Positions 7,330-22,679 of a DNA stretch of 64,000 nt are shown piece after piece. This DNA is from Nonomuraea angiospora (GTDB lineage Bacteria > Actinomycetota > Actinomycetes > Streptosporangiales > Streptosporangiaceae), in the NCBI RefSeq assembly GCF_014873145.1, contig NZ_JADBEK010000001.1:1798001-1862000 (forward strand), written 5' to 3'. A program made the position numbers and the translations under genes. How positions within the stretch are numbered: the first letter of the stretch is position 1; the number at the start of each line of letters is the position of its first letter. Below the pieces are notes generated by a model. The model was not told the DNA's origin. It did not search any database and worked only from the letters and a program-made list of their open reading frames with translations.

Positions 7330-10300
7330 TCAGCCGGGCCCGGTCAGCGCGCGCCGGGCGTCCTCCTCGCTCATCGCGTCGATCTCCTCGATCAGCAGGT
7401 CCTCGACGGCCTCGGCGAGCTCGGCCACGGTGCCGCAGCCGAACACCACCCGGATCGGCACCTCCACCTCCAGCATCGCCCGCAGCCGCGCCGCGACCCG
7501 GGTGGTCATCAGCGAGTGCCCGCCCAGCTCCAGCAGATCGTCCAGCACGCCGACCCGTTCGAGGCCGAGCACCTCGGCCCAGATCTCGGCGACCAGCGCC
7601 TCGCTGTCGGTGCGCGGCGCCGTGTAGTCCGTCCCGGTGACCCGGTCCGGCTCGGGCAGCGCGGCCCGGTCGAGCTTGCCTCGGGAGGTGAGCGGCAGCT
7701 CCGGCAGCCGTGACCACCGGGTCGGCACGAAGCCTCGCGGCAGCCGGCCCGCGGCGTGCGCGCGCAGCTCCGCGGGGGCGGCGGGGCCGGTGAAGTACGC
7801 CACCAGGTCCTCGCCGCGCGCGGCCACGGCCACCTGACCGGCGCCGGGGTGCTCGCGCAGTGCGGCCTCCACGTCGCCGGGCTCGATGCGCACGCCGCGC
7901 ACCTTGACCTGGTCGTCCAGGCGGCCCAGGAACTCCAGCTGCCCGTCCGAGCGCCACCGCGCCCGGTCGCCGGTGCGCAGGCGCCGGGCGCCGGGCTCGC
8001 CGTACGGGTCGGGCTCGAAGGCGGCGGCGGTGCGGCGGGGCAGCCCGGCGTATCCGCGGGCCACCCCCGCGCCTCCGATCGTCAGCTCGCCCGCCGCGCC
8101 CGGCGGCACCGGCTCTCCCCGGGCGTCCAGCACCCGCACCGACGTGGCCGGCAGCGGCCGGCCGATCGGCGGGCGCCCGCCGGGGTCGCTCCCGTCCAGC
8201 TCGGCCCAGGTGGCGATGACGGTGGCCTCGGTCGGCCCGTACGTGTTGACCAGCCGGGCCCCGGGTCCCTCGCGATGCCACCGGGCCACGGCCGCCCCGT
8301 CGGCCTGCGAGCCGCCGAGGATCACCAGCCGCAGCGCGGGCGGCCAGGCCACCTCCGAGGGCGACTCGACGAGCCGGTGCCAGTACGCGGTCGGCAGGTC
8401 CAGCACGGTGATCCGGCGCCCGTCGGGCCCGGCCAGCAGGTCGGGCAGGCTCGCGGGGCCGTCCGGCAGCGGCATCACCGCCGCCCCGGACGCCAGCGCC
8501 GGGAAGATCTCCTCGACGTGGGTGTCGAAGCTCAGCGACGCGAACTGCACCACGTGGTCCCCGGGCCGCAGGCCGTACTCCCGCCGCATCCAGGCGACCC
8601 TGGCCGCCACGGAACGATGCTCGACGAGCACCGCCTTGGGCAGCCCGGCGGACCCCGAGGTGGTCATCACGTAGGCGATTCCCCTGGCCCCGCTGCTCTC
8701 GGCCACGGCGCGCACCCCATCCTCGCCGACCAGCCAGGCGGCGCCCGCGGCGGCCATGGCGTCGGCGTGCCGGGCGGGCGGGTCGGCGGGGTCGAGGGGC
8801 AGGTACGCGGCGCCCGCCCGCCACACGCCCAGCAGCGCGGCGATCACCTCGGCGGACGGGGCCAGCCGCACGGCCACCACGTCGCCCTCCCGGACGCCGC
8901 TCTCCCGCAGGGTGCCGGCCAGCGCGCCGGCCCGGTCCCACAGGGCCGCGTACGAGACCACCTGATCGCCGCAGCGCACGGCCACGGCCTCCGGCGTGCG
9001 GCGCACCACGTCCGCCACCAGCTCCAGCACCTCGTCCGCGACCGGCTCGGCGGGCCCGTCGGCCAGCTCGGCCATCGCCTTCTCGTCCGTCCCCGTCCAC
9101 GCGGGAAGCCGCGAGATCGGCGTGTCCGGCCTGGCCAAGGCCCCGGCCAGGAGTGTCAGGTAGCGTTCGGCGATCGTCGCCACCTCGCCGGGCTCGAACA
9201 CCGCGCCGTCGTAGCCGAAGCAGATCGCCAGCTCGTCCCCCGCCGGCCAGACCTCCACCATCAGATCCACCACGATCTGCTCGTGGCGGCCCTCGAAGTC
9301 CGACACCCGGACTCCCCCGTACGCCCGGTCCTGCCCGGCGGCGTAGTCCTGCATGATGAACACGGTCGGCAGCAGCGTCTCGACGCCGCGCGCCAGCCGC
9401 TCCAGCAGCGGCGCGGGCCGGCCCATCGCGTCCAGCGCCACCGCTTTGACCCGCCCGAGCAGCTCGGCGAACGTCGGATCGCCCTCCAGGTCGCCGCGCA
9501 GCGGCAGGGTCTGGGTGAGGTAGCCGACCATCCGCTCCAGCTCGACCCGGTCCCGCCCGGCGACCACGGTGCCGACCACGATGTCCCGCTGCCCGCTGTG
9601 CCGGAACAGCAGCGCCTGGTAGGCCGCCATGAGCACCATGAACGGGGTCGCCCGGTGGGCCACGGCCAGCCGCTCGACCTCGGCGAGGTGCCGCGCGCCC
9701 AGCCGTACCCAGTGATAGCCGCCCTCCCGGACCGCCGCGCGCGCTCCCGGGCGGGCGAAGGGCAGCTCGGTGACCGGCGGCGCGGCCAGCGCCTCGGTCC
9801 AGTACGGCATGGCCTTGTCGGCCCTGCGCCGCTGCCAGCGGGCGTAGTCGCTGGCCTGGACGGGCACGTCCGGCAGGCGGGCGGGGCGGCCCTCGACGGC
9901 GGCGGCGTAGTGCTCGCCCAGGTCGTCGAGCATGATCTCCAGGGAGTGCCCATCGGCCAGGATGTGGTGCAGCGTCAGGCACAGCACGTGATCGTCCGGG
10001 GCGGTCTCGATGACGGCGACCCGCAGCGGGACGCCCGCGGCCAGGTCGAAGGCGGCGTTGGTGCGCTCGGCGACCAGCGCGGCCGCCTGCTCGCCGGCCG
10101 CCGCCAGCCACTCGATCGGCGGCGCCCAGCCGGCCGGGCCGGCCACCGCCCAGGGCGTGCCGTCCTCCTCGGTGAAGGCGGTGCGCAGGCTCTCGTGCCT
10201 GGCCACGAGCGCCCCGACGGCGGCGGTGAACGCTGCGCGGTCGAGCGGGCCGCGCAGGCGCCGCACCAGGTACATCGTGTACGAGGCGTCGCCGGGCTCC

Positions 10301-10353
10301 AGCCGCTGAAGCATCCAGAGCCGCTCCTGCGCGGGCGACAGCGGCGCCCTCAT
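7330..10353 (-). CDS. NRPS module C-A-PCP
   Basis: A 1007-residue elongation module. C domain about 1-420 with intact HHILADG (129-135); A domain about 440-900 with TTSGSAGLPKA (A3, final G replaced by A), NTYGPTEAT (A5) and RGKLDRA (A10, Lys893); PCP about 910-980 with LGGHSL (Ser947 for phosphopantetheine). Specificity-pocket residues by alignment to PheA are D610, T611, E614, D652, I678, G680, T704, V712, I713 and K893. The acidic positions 239 and 278 hint at a cationic side chain, but I do not recognise the code. ATG 10353 overlaps the preceding stop by 4 bp. It is the last gene of the leftward operon and has no C-terminal TE. Confidence 0.9.
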   Translation of the reverse strand: MRAPLSPAQERLWMLQRLEPGDASYTMYLVRRLRGPLDRAAFTAAVGALVARHESLRTAFTEEDGTPWAVAGPAGWAPPIEWLAAAGEQAAALVAERTNAAFDLAAGVPLRVAVIETAPDDHVLCLTLHHILADGHSLEIMLDDLGEHYAAAVEGRPARLPDVPVQASDYARWQRRRADKAMPYWTEALAAPPVTELPFARPGARAAVREGGYHWVRLGARHLAEVERLAVAHRATPFMVLMAAYQALLFRHSGQRDIVVGTVVAGRDRVELERMVGYLTQTLPLRGDLEGDPTFAELLGRVKAVALDAMGRPAPLLERLARGVETLLPTVFIMQDYAAGQDRAYGGVRVSDFEGRHEQIVVDLMVEVWPAGDELAICFGYDGAVFEPGEVATIAERYLTLLAGALARPDTPISRLPAWTGTDEKAMAELADGPAEPVADEVLELVADVVRRTPEAVAVRCGDQVVSYAALWDRAGALAGTLRESGVREGDVVAVRLAPSAEVIAALLGVWRAGAAYLPLDPADPPARHADAMAAAGAAWLVGEDGVRAVAESSGARGIAYVMTTSGSAGLPKAVLVEHRSVAARVAWMRREYGLRPGDHVVQFASLSFDTHVEEIFPALASGAAVMPLPDGPASLPDLLAGPDGRRITVLDLPTAYWHRLVESPSEVAWPPALRLVILGGSQADGAAVARWHREGPGARLVNTYGPTEATVIATWAELDGSDPGGRPPIGRPLPATSVRVLDARGEPVPPGAAGELTIGGAGVARGYAGLPRRTAAAFEPDPYGEPGARRLRTGDRARWRSDGQLEFLGRLDDQVKVRGVRIEPGDVEAALREHPGAGQVAVAARGEDLVAYFTGPAAPAELRAHAAGRLPRGFVPTRWSRLPELPLTSRGKLDRAALPEPDRVTGTDYTAPRTDSEALVAEIWAEVLGLERVGVLDDLLELGGHSLMTTRVAARLRAMLEVEVPIRVVFGCGTVAELAEAVEDLLIEEIDAMSEEDARRALTGPG

Positions 10354-12221
10354 GACCCGGCCGCCAGGTCGTCGAACAGCCCCTGGAGCTCCTCCGCGCT
10401 GAGGCCGTCGAGCTGGTCGCGCAGCGCGGCGACGTCGGCCAGGCTGAGCTCGGCGTCGTCCAGGTCGTCGAGCCGGGCGGCGAACCCGGCGATCGTCGGA
10501 TGCTCGAACAGCACGACGATCGGCACCTCGAGGCCGTACCTGGCCTGGACCCTGGCGATGAGCTGCGTCGCGGCCAGGGAGTGGCCGCCGAGCTCGAAGA
10601 AGTCGTCGTCGGCGCCGATGGGCTCGGTGGCGCCGAGCACCCCCGCCCAGATCTCGGCGAGGTCGGACTCGACCCCGGCGGCCGGGGCTCGGAAGGCGGC
10701 GGTGCCGGGGCGCGTCCACGACGGGGTGGGCAGGGCGGCGCGGTCGAGCTTGCCGTTGGGGGTGAGCGGCAGGGCCGTCAGGGTCGTGTGCCGGACCGGG
10801 ATCATGTAGTCGGGCAGCGCGGCGCGCAGCCGTTCGCGCAGGGCGGCCCAGTCCACGGCCTGCGCCCGCGGGACCAGGTAGGCCACCAGCCGACCGTCGC
10901 GGACGGCTGCCGCGGCGTCCTTGACCTCGTCGGCCGCTCGCAGGGCGGCCTCGATCTCGCCCAGTTCGATGCGGAATCCGTGCACCTTGACCTGCTGGTC
11001 GGCGCGGCCGAGGCACTCCAGCCGGCCGTCGGGCGTGATCCTGGCCAGGTCGCCCGTGGCGTACATGCGGGCGCCGGGGACGCCGGCGTACGGGTCGGGC
11101 AGGAAACGCGCGGCCGTCTGGCCGGGCAGCCCGTGGTATCCGCGGGCGACCCCCGCGCCGCCGATGTGCAGCTCGCCGGCCTCCCCTTCGGCGACCGGCG
11201 TGCCGTTCCCGTCCAGCAGGTGGAGCGTGGTCCGCCCGATGGGCGAGCCGAGGTCCACGGCCTCGGGTCCCGGCCGCACCCGGCCTGCCGTGGACCACAC
11301 GGTGGTCTCGGTGGGGCCGTACACGTTCCAGAGCTCGGCGCCGTCGGCCAGCAGCGCGTCCGCGAGATCGCGGGGCAGCGCCTCGCCGCCGCACAGCCGG
11401 GTCCTGATCGTCGCCGGGACCCCGCCGGACTCCAGCAGGATCCGCCAGCCCGCCGGCGTCGCCTGCATGATCGTGACCCCTTCGGCGACGGCCCGCTCGC
11501 GCAGCGCCCACCCGTCGGAGACCTCCCCGGTGGCCGCGATCACCACCCGGCCTCCGGTGAACAGGGGCAGCAGCAGCTCCAGGACCGAGATGTCGAACGA
11601 CAGCGTGGTGACGGCCAGCCACCTGTCCTCCGGCCCGATCGGCAGCAGCTCGGCGAACGACTCCAGCAGGTTCGCCACGGCCCGGTGCGGCACCGCCACC
11701 CCCTTCGGGCGGCCGGTGGAGCCCGAGGTGAACATCAGGTACGCCAGCCGGTCCCCGTCGGCCGCGACCCCGTCGGACAGGGCGGGAGCGCCGGTCAGCG
11801 GCCGGCCCCCGGGCGAGAGCGTGACGACGGCGGGGACGCCGTCCAGCAGCGCGGGATCGACGCCCGCCTGGGTCAGCACCAGGCCGATGCCCGCGTCCTG
11901 GCGCATCATCCGCAGCCGTCCGGCGGGGAAGGCCGGATCCAGCGGCACGTACGCCCCGCCCGCCGTCCACACGGCGAGCATCGCCACGAGCATCCCGGTG
12001 GTCCGCTCCATGCACAGCCCCACGGGCGCCTCGGGGCCGACGCCGTGCCCGCTCAGCACGGCGGCCAGGTGCTCGACGCGCCGGTGCAGCTCCCGGTAGG
12101 TCAGCCGGCCGTCGGAGCCGGTCACGGCCACCGCGTCGGGCGCCTTGTCCAGCCACCGCCAGATCGTGCCCGCCGCCCCGTTCGCGGCACTGCGCGGGGG
12201 CGGCGTCGTGTCGTCACTCAA
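10350..12221 (-). CDS. NRPS module A-PCP, glycine-like pocket
   Basis: The 623 residues contain an A domain (about 15-500) with TSGSTGRPKG (165-174), YGPTETT (301-307) and NGKLDR with Lys491, then a PCP (about 515-585) with LGGHSL (Ser548), and a short acidic C-terminal tail. Pocket residues D210, I211, L214, Q253, L276, G278, V300, V308, W309 and K491 read DILQLGVVWK, eight of ten matching the glycine code DILQLGLIWK, so Gly is the likely substrate. It has no C domain of its own: the chain must be joined by a C domain in trans or by the downstream module. ATG 12221 lies 15 bp after the MbtH stop. Confidence 0.9.
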   Translation of the reverse strand: MSDDTTPPPRSAANGAAGTIWRWLDKAPDAVAVTGSDGRLTYRELHRRVEHLAAVLSGHGVGPEAPVGLCMERTTGMLVAMLAVWTAGGAYVPLDPAFPAGRLRMMRQDAGIGLVLTQAGVDPALLDGVPAVVTLSPGGRPLTGAPALSDGVAADGDRLAYLMFTSGSTGRPKGVAVPHRAVANLLESFAELLPIGPEDRWLAVTTLSFDISVLELLLPLFTGGRVVIAATGEVSDGWALRERAVAEGVTIMQATPAGWRILLESGGVPATIRTRLCGGEALPRDLADALLADGAELWNVYGPTETTVWSTAGRVRPGPEAVDLGSPIGRTTLHLLDGNGTPVAEGEAGELHIGGAGVARGYHGLPGQTAARFLPDPYAGVPGARMYATGDLARITPDGRLECLGRADQQVKVHGFRIELGEIEAALRAADEVKDAAAAVRDGRLVAYLVPRAQAVDWAALRERLRAALPDYMIPVRHTTLTALPLTPNGKLDRAALPTPSWTRPGTAAFRAPAAGVESDLAEIWAGVLGATEPIGADDDFFELGGHSLAATQLIARVQARYGLEVPIVVLFEHPTIAGFAARLDDLDDAELSLADVAALRDQLDGLSAEELQGLFDDLAAGS

Positions 12222-12236
12222 CGTCGGTATCGCCTT

Positions 12237-12413
12237 TCAGTTTCGCAGGCTGAGCGGGCGCATGTCCGTCCAGACGGTCTCGATGTGGGCCAGGCACTCC
12301 TCCCGGGTGCCCGCGAACCCCGCGTCGGACCAGCCGGGCGGCAGCTCGCGAGCCGCGGCCCAGATGGAGTACTGCTCCTCGTGGTTGACGACCACGCGCA
12401 TCTCGGCACTCAC
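12237..12413 (-). CDS. MbtH-like protein
   Basis: A 58-residue protein with the whole MbtH signature: [34 protein letters not shown] and MRPLSLR. MbtH proteins bind adenylation domains and are needed for solubility or activity of many of them. The GTG start (12411-12413) overlaps the previous stop, giving GTGA coupling; an internal ATG at 12401 is the alternative. It sits directly before the Gly-type A-PCP gene, which it most likely serves along with the other two A domains. Confidence 0.93.
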   Translation of the reverse strand: MSAEMRVVVNHEEQYSIWAAARELPPGWSDAGFAGTREECLAHIETVWTDMRPLSLRN

Positions 12414-13705
12414 GTGTTCTCCTCGCTGACCAGTAGCGTCTCGACCTCGCGCAGCGTCGCCTCGATCGCCTCCCGGGGCAGCAGGGAGGTGTCGGCGAGC
12501 AGGTCCAGCCGGCAGGTGTGGGTGGCGGGCCCGGCGGTGAAGAACACCTCGGCGTCCACCTCGGGCCAGGCCCCCACCGGGAAGATCCGGCCGGGGGTGG
12601 CGGGCGGGCGCGGCGGCAGGTTGGGCCAGCCCCCGGCGACCCGTACGTCGTTGAAGTAGGCGGTGGGCGGCGGCCCGGTCTCCTCGATCAGCGCCCGCTG
12701 GGCGGCCGGGTCGTAGCGGGCGTGCCGGTAGGCCGCCAGCACCCCGCGGTTCGCGGCCCGCACCACCTCGGCGAGCGGCTGGTCCGGGGTCACGTCCAGG
12801 ACGAAGATCCCGTCCTGGACGAGGGTGGCCACCATGGGCGCCAGCCGGGGATCGTGCCGGTTGCCCACGATGAGCTGCAGCGCGACCGTGCCGCGGCCGG
12901 TCAGCCGGGACAGCAGCACCGCGTACGCGCCGAGCAGCACGCTGCTGGTGCTCACGCCCCAGCGCGCGGCCAGCCCGGTGGCCGCCGCGCCCAGCGCCGC
13001 CGACTCCATGCCGAGCTTGACGAACCTGGGCTCCTCGGGCGTGCCCGGCGACGCGGCGAACAGCGGGCGCGGCATCCGTTCCAGCGCCGCCCGCCAGTAC
13101 CTGAGCGCCCGCTCGCCGCGCGCCACGCCCTCGGGCGAGCGTTCCTCGGCGGCCAGGTCGAGCGGCTGCGGCACGTCCTGCGGCAGCGGCTCCCCGGACA
13201 GCAGCCGCGGCCACTCGCCGGCGATGACGTCGAGCGCCCGCCCGTCCACCGCCAGGTGCGTGAACGCGAACGCCACCGCGCGCGGCCTGCCGCCGTCCAT
13301 GACGACGGCGCAGCGCACCGGCAGCTCGTCGGCGTAGTCGAAGCCCTTGGCCGCGAGCTCGGCGGCGAGCTCCCCGGCCAGCGCCCTGGGCCGGGAGCCG
13401 GCGGCCTCGACCAGCTCGACGGTCAGCCGCCCCTGCCCGGTGACCCGCTGCACCATGTCGGCCTGCTCGGGGCCTGGGATCCAGTTGGTCCGCAGGCTCT
13501 CGTGCCGTCCGAGCAGCCGCGCGAGGGCGGCGAGTACGACCGGCAGGTCGGGTTTGCCGTGCACCGGCAGGGCCCACGGCATGTTGAAGTACGGGTCGCC
13601 GGGGGGCAGCCACTCGGTGAGCCGCCAGATCGCCCGCTGGCCCCAGGTGAGCGGCCCCTGGCCGGACCTGGCGCCGGTGAACTCGACCGTCACAGGGCCG
13701 ATCAT
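12410..13705 (-). CDS. Stand-alone condensation-like protein (THLAVDG)
   Basis: A single C-type domain of 431 residues. The catalytic motif reads THLAVDG (149-155): the first His is Thr, while the catalytic His, Asp and Gly remain. The N-terminus ([25 protein letters not shown]) parallels the protein at 1278-2570 (LAWGQRDIW, YFNVPRLLAV), marking a paired subtype of lone C-like enzymes. Start and stop overlap the neighbouring carrier-protein and MbtH genes by 4 and 4 bp. Placed directly after a free carrier protein, it may use that carrier as acyl donor. Its role (acyl transfer, ester formation or offloading) is inference. Confidence 0.75.
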   Translation of the reverse strand: MIGPVTVEFTGARSGQGPLTWGQRAIWRLTEWLPPGDPYFNMPWALPVHGKPDLPVVLAALARLLGRHESLRTNWIPGPEQADMVQRVTGQGRLTVELVEAAGSRPRALAGELAAELAAKGFDYADELPVRCAVVMDGGRPRAVAFAFTHLAVDGRALDVIAGEWPRLLSGEPLPQDVPQPLDLAAEERSPEGVARGERALRYWRAALERMPRPLFAASPGTPEEPRFVKLGMESAALGAAATGLAARWGVSTSSVLLGAYAVLLSRLTGRGTVALQLIVGNRHDPRLAPMVATLVQDGIFVLDVTPDQPLAEVVRAANRGVLAAYRHARYDPAAQRALIEETGPPPTAYFNDVRVAGGWPNLPPRPPATPGRIFPVGAWPEVDAEVFFTAGPATHTCRLDLLADTSLLPREAIEATLREVETLLVSEENT

Positions 13706-13941
13706 GACGGGCGGCCCACGGACCGGGACAGGTGCTCGACCAGCCCGTCGAGCGTGTCGAGGCTGCCGTCGAACTCGAGGTCGAAGCCGAACGCCTCCTC
13801 GATCGCGTCGATCAGCCGGATGTAGCCCAGCGAGGTGAGGCCGAGCGCCGTCAGCGAGCAGTCGGCCGCCAGCACCTCCGCCGTGGTGAGCTCGCCGTCG
13901 CTGGCCTGGGCCACCAGCGCGGCCACGCGCTCCCTCAGCAT
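13702..13941 (-). CDS. Free-standing acyl/peptidyl carrier protein
   Basis: The 79-residue acidic helical protein has the carrier motif [11 protein letters not shown], with Ser37 as the phosphopantetheine site, followed by an amphipathic helix ([14 protein letters not shown]). It differs from the LGGHSL PCPs in this cluster and looks more like a fatty-acyl or polyketide-type ACP. Start and stop overlap both neighbours (C-PCP and C-like genes). The acyl-AMP ligase two genes upstream is the obvious loading enzyme; the E2 acyltransferase is another candidate. Confidence 0.85.
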   Translation of the reverse strand: MLRERVAALVAQASDGELTTAEVLAADCSLTALGLTSLGYIRLIDAIEEAFGFDLEFDGSLDTLDGLVEHLSRSVGRPS

Positions 13942-15434
13942 GCCTGCTCCCGCAGGCGGGCGACCTCCGCGGCGATGCGCGTCGCGGTGGCGTCGTCGAT
14001 GAACACCTCGAAGGACAGCTCCACGCCGAACCGCTCCCGGGCCCTGGCCATGATCTGGGTGATCGTGAGGGAATGGCCGCCGAGGTCGAACAGGTCGTCG
14101 TCGGGCTCGACGTCGTCCAGTTCGAGCTCCTTGGCGAAGATGGCCTGCATCTCCCGTACGAGCTCGGCGGGCGCCGGCCCGTCCGCTCCCGTGCCGGCGG
14201 TGGCCATGGATGCCGCCGGCGCGGGACCGGGCAGCGGCAGCCGGTCCAGCGGCGCGTCCGGGTCCGCGGCGACCGCCGCCAGCAGCGCGGTGAGATCCTC
14301 CCGGATCCGCTCGGCCCCCGCCGGGTCGAGAAGCGCCGGGTTGTACTGCAGCCGCGCCGCCGTGCCCGCGTGGTCGTCGACGATCTGCAGGTGGAGCGTG
14401 TTGCGCACCCAGCCGTTGAACATCATCCACTCCACCGACGCGCCCAGCCCGGGGAACAGCGGGCCCGCCTCCGGCCGCCGGCGGTAGCTGAGCGAGACGG
14501 GGGTGAGCGCGGCGCGCGGCCCGATCCCGTCCACGGCCCTGGCCAGCGGAACCTCGCGGTGCCGGTACAGCCGCCGCAGCTCGGTCCGCAGGCTCCGGGC
14601 GAACTCGCCGAACGTGCCCGCCTCCGGCGCCCCGATCACGGGCAGCTCGTTGACGAAGGCGCCCACGTGGTCCCGGCTCCGCTCGGTCCGCGTGGACAGA
14701 TCCACGCCGATCGCGGGCCGCGCGTTGCCGTACGCGCGCAGCAGCGCCACGTACGCGGCCAGCACCGTCTCGAACCGGGTGACCTCCAGCCGCCCGGCCG
14801 GCCCGCTGAGGTCCTCGACGACGAAGTCGAGGGCGCAGCCGGGCGCGGCGGCCACGGACACGCCGGTCAGGCCGGGCAGGTGCAGCTCCCGCTGGTCCTG
14901 CCACCGGTCCTGCCAGTAGCGCCGCGCGTCCGGCAGCGCGTCCGCCAGCCTGACCCCCTGCTGGACGGTGACCTCCTGATGCGTCAGCACCAGCGGCGCG
15001 GGCGCCGCGCCCCCGTACCAGGAGGCCAGGTCCCGCAGCAGGATGTCCTTGGACTCCCCGTCGAACACCGCGTGATGGGCCTGGAACAGCAGCACGTGCC
15101 GCTTGGCGTCCTCCCGGATCAGCGTGAACCGCGCCGCGGGCCCCGCGGCCGGATCGACCGGCCCGGCCAGCTCCTCCTCCAGGTCGCCGCCTTCGCGCAT
15201 CGGCGGCACCCCTTGGGGGACCACCCGCAGCTCACCGCCGTCCTCGGCGAGCACGCCGCCCAGCACGGGGTGCCTGCGCGCCACCTCCTCACACGCCTCC
15301 CCCAGGGCCGCCACGTCGAGCGGCCCGTCCAGCCACACGGCCAGCGGCATGTGGAAGGCCCGCCCGGCGACCCCCGCCCGTTCGGTGAGCCACATCCCCT
15401 GCTGCGCAGGGGAGGCCGGCCACGATCCGGTCAT
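13935..15434 (-). CDS. NRPS didomain C-PCP
   Basis: A 499-residue protein with a C domain (about 1-410) with intact HHAVFDG (120-126) and the downstream FVNELPV segment, then a PCP with LGGHSL (Ser455). It has no A domain, so the PCP must be charged in trans, for example by the acyl-AMP ligase just upstream or by one of the three A domains. ATG 15434 overlaps the ligase stop by 4 bp and its stop overlaps the ACP start. This C-PCP, AMP ligase and ACP together look like a starter or non-standard acyl module. Confidence 0.87.
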   Translation of the reverse strand: MTGSWPASPAQQGMWLTERAGVAGRAFHMPLAVWLDGPLDVAALGEACEEVARRHPVLGGVLAEDGGELRVVPQGVPPMREGGDLEEELAGPVDPAAGPAARFTLIREDAKRHVLLFQAHHAVFDGESKDILLRDLASWYGGAAPAPLVLTHQEVTVQQGVRLADALPDARRYWQDRWQDQRELHLPGLTGVSVAAAPGCALDFVVEDLSGPAGRLEVTRFETVLAAYVALLRAYGNARPAIGVDLSTRTERSRDHVGAFVNELPVIGAPEAGTFGEFARSLRTELRRLYRHREVPLARAVDGIGPRAALTPVSLSYRRRPEAGPLFPGLGASVEWMMFNGWVRNTLHLQIVDDHAGTAARLQYNPALLDPAGAERIREDLTALLAAVAADPDAPLDRLPLPGPAPAASMATAGTGADGPAPAELVREMQAIFAKELELDDVEPDDDLFDLGGHSLTITQIMARARERFGVELSFEVFIDDATATRIAAEVARLREQAC

Positions 15435-16932
15435 CTCCCGCCTTCTTTCTCCACAGAGCCTGTTTCCATCACGGAGTCCGCCTGCGCCAGCAGATCGCGC
15501 AGGCCGGACTTGACGACCTTGCCCGAGTGGTTCCTGGGCAGGCGGTCCACGAAGATCACTCGCGCCGGCAGCTCGTGCGCGGCCAGCCTGGTCATCAGGA
15601 AGGCCCGCAGCTCCGTCACGCGCGGCGCCCCCGAACGGGGCACGACGGCCGCGGCCAGCACGGTGCCGAGCACGGGGTGCGGCACGCCGGTGACCGCCGC
15701 CTCGGCCACGTCCGGGTGCTCGTGCAGCGCCGCCTCCACCTGCACGGTCGACACCTTGTACGCCCCGGACTTGACGACGTCGCTCTCCCGGTCGACGAGA
15801 TACAGGTAGCCGTCGGCGTCGAGGTAGCCCAGATCGCCCATCCGCACCCATCCGTCGCGGAAGGTGTGCGCGCTGGCCTGCCGGTCCCGGTAGTACGAGC
15901 GCGCTGTGGCGGGAGAGCGCAGCCAGATCTCCCCCGTCTCCCCCGCCGGCAGCGGCCCGCCGTCGGGGCCGGTGATCCTCAGCCCGCTGCCGAGCGCCGG
16001 CCGGCCCAGGGCGGCGGGCCGCGACGGGTCGTAGATCATGACGGTCTGGGCGGGCGCCGCCTCGGTCGAGGTGTAGTAGTTCGTCACGGTCGCCTTGGGG
16101 AAGGCCGCCGCCAGCCGCGCGCACAGCGCCGCCGGCAGCGCCGAGGCCGCCGACCCGAGCAGGACCACGCCGGAGAAGTCGTGCCGCTCGTGCAGCCCGG
16201 CGTTGAGCAGCTCCAGGGCCATCGCCGGCACCAGGAACACCGTCCCCACCCGCCGCGACTCGATCAGCCGGGCGAACCTGCCCGGCGTGAACCGCGCCAG
16301 GGTCAGCACCGCCGGCCGCGCGTCCAGCGCGTTGATCAGCATGGCCTGGCCGGCGTTGGTGCCGATCGGGAAGGCGTGCAGCAGCAACCGCGAATGCCCG
16401 AACCTGCGGCGATTGGCCCGGGTGGCGCTGCCGAAGGTGAGGTTGGCGTGCGTGGCCGCCACCGCCTTGGGCCGGCCCGTGGTGCCGGAGGTGTAGAGGA
16501 TCTGCGCCAGATCGCCCGGCCCCGGCGGCTCGGGTTCGCGCGAGCCGGGCTCCAGCTCGGCCGGCACGGCGCTCCAGTACCCGCCGTCCGGCGGCGCGGC
16601 CGGCCCCTTGCCGGCGTGCAGCACGCCGGTCGCCGAGCAGTGCTCCAGCATGTACGCCACCTCGGCCGGCGCGAACCGGTCGGAGATCGGCACGGCCACC
16701 CCGCCGGCCAGCTGGGTCGCGCAGTAGGCCACGGCGAAGTCGGTCCAGCTCTCGGCCCCGAACAGCAGCCCCACCCGGTCGCCCCGCCGCACCCCGCGCC
16801 GGACCAGCCCGCGCGCCAGCGACTCGGCGTGCAGGTGCCACTCCGCGAAGGTCAGCGTGCCGCCTCCGGCGACCTCCAGAGCGACCCGCTCGGGCTCCTC
16901 CGCGGCCCGCCTGGCGAGCAGCTCAGGAACGA

Positions 16933-16936
<4 letters not shown>
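15431..16936 (-). CDS. Acyl-AMP ligase (class I adenylate-forming enzyme)
   Basis: The 501 residues fit the stand-alone ANL superfamily: LYTSGTTGRPKAV (P-loop A3), NYYTSTEA (A5-like), MGDLGYLDADGYLYLVDR (A7) and NHSGKVVK, where the A10 lysine is preceded by HSGK. It is unlike the cluster's amino acid A domains and closer to acyl/aryl-CoA ligases, so it probably activates a carboxylic acid and loads it onto the free ACP or the C-PCP protein. The start and stop overlap its neighbours. The substrate cannot be inferred by eye. Confidence 0.87.
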
Positions 16937-22323
<5,387 letters not shown>

Positions 22324-22427
22324 GCGTCTTTCTCCTCGGAACACGCGGTGGTGCACGTACACGTACGGAGGTCCGCGGCGAGGACGCGGAGGTGTTGCAG
22401 CCGGGGCGGCGAAGCCTGATGAGGCCG

Positions 22428-22476
22428 TGGGAACGCTCCCACGAGGGAGGCTAGGTTTCGGCTCCTTCGAGGTCAA
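22428..22476 (-). promoter_or_regulatory. NRPS operon promoter with CebR-type operator (box 3)
   Basis: On the reverse strand TTGACC (22471-22476), a 17-bp spacer and TAGCCT (22448-22453) are followed after 6 bp by TGGGAGCGTTCCCA (22428-22441). This copies the layout at 4016-4063. The transcript would have a leader of roughly 100 nt before GTG 22323. Confidence 0.72.
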
Positions 22477-22579
22477 GGGCTAGATCCGCATTTCCGGATG
22501 CCCAGCGTGGTCTAACAAGAACAATTCGCGATGTGCGCACGTCGCGCCCGCTATTCCGTGCGCTTCATCTTTCGGGTTC

Positions 22580-22625
22580 TTGACAGTTCGGAAACATCTC
22601 CGTCATATATCTGGGAGCGCTCCCA
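22580..22625 (+). promoter_or_regulatory. Rightward promoter with CebR-type operator (box 4)
   Basis: TTGACA (22580-22585), an 18-bp spacer and CATATA (22604-22609) are followed immediately by the perfect palindrome TGGGAGCGCTCCCA (22612-22625). The promoter faces a decayed MBL-hydrolase gene. Positions 22580-22603 are a near copy of 4146-4169. The 22442-22579 stretch between boxes 3 and 4 holds no reading frame. Confidence 0.68.
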
Positions 22626-22679
22626 CGGCCGGTCATCATCTTTGACCTGCGCCTGCAAGGAAGCCGGGCACTTGCGCCC

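Noticed and set aside
7330..12156. A single 1608-codon open frame
   Set aside because: Its first 601 codons are antisense-quality Arg/Gly-rich sequence in a different frame from the A-PCP gene; the real module starts at ATG 10353, overlapping the upstream stop by 4 bp.
22324..22476. Upstream TTG start for the large NRPS gene
   Set aside because: The TTG is the promoter -35 hexamer, the extension contains the operator, and GTG 22323 has a proper ribosome site.
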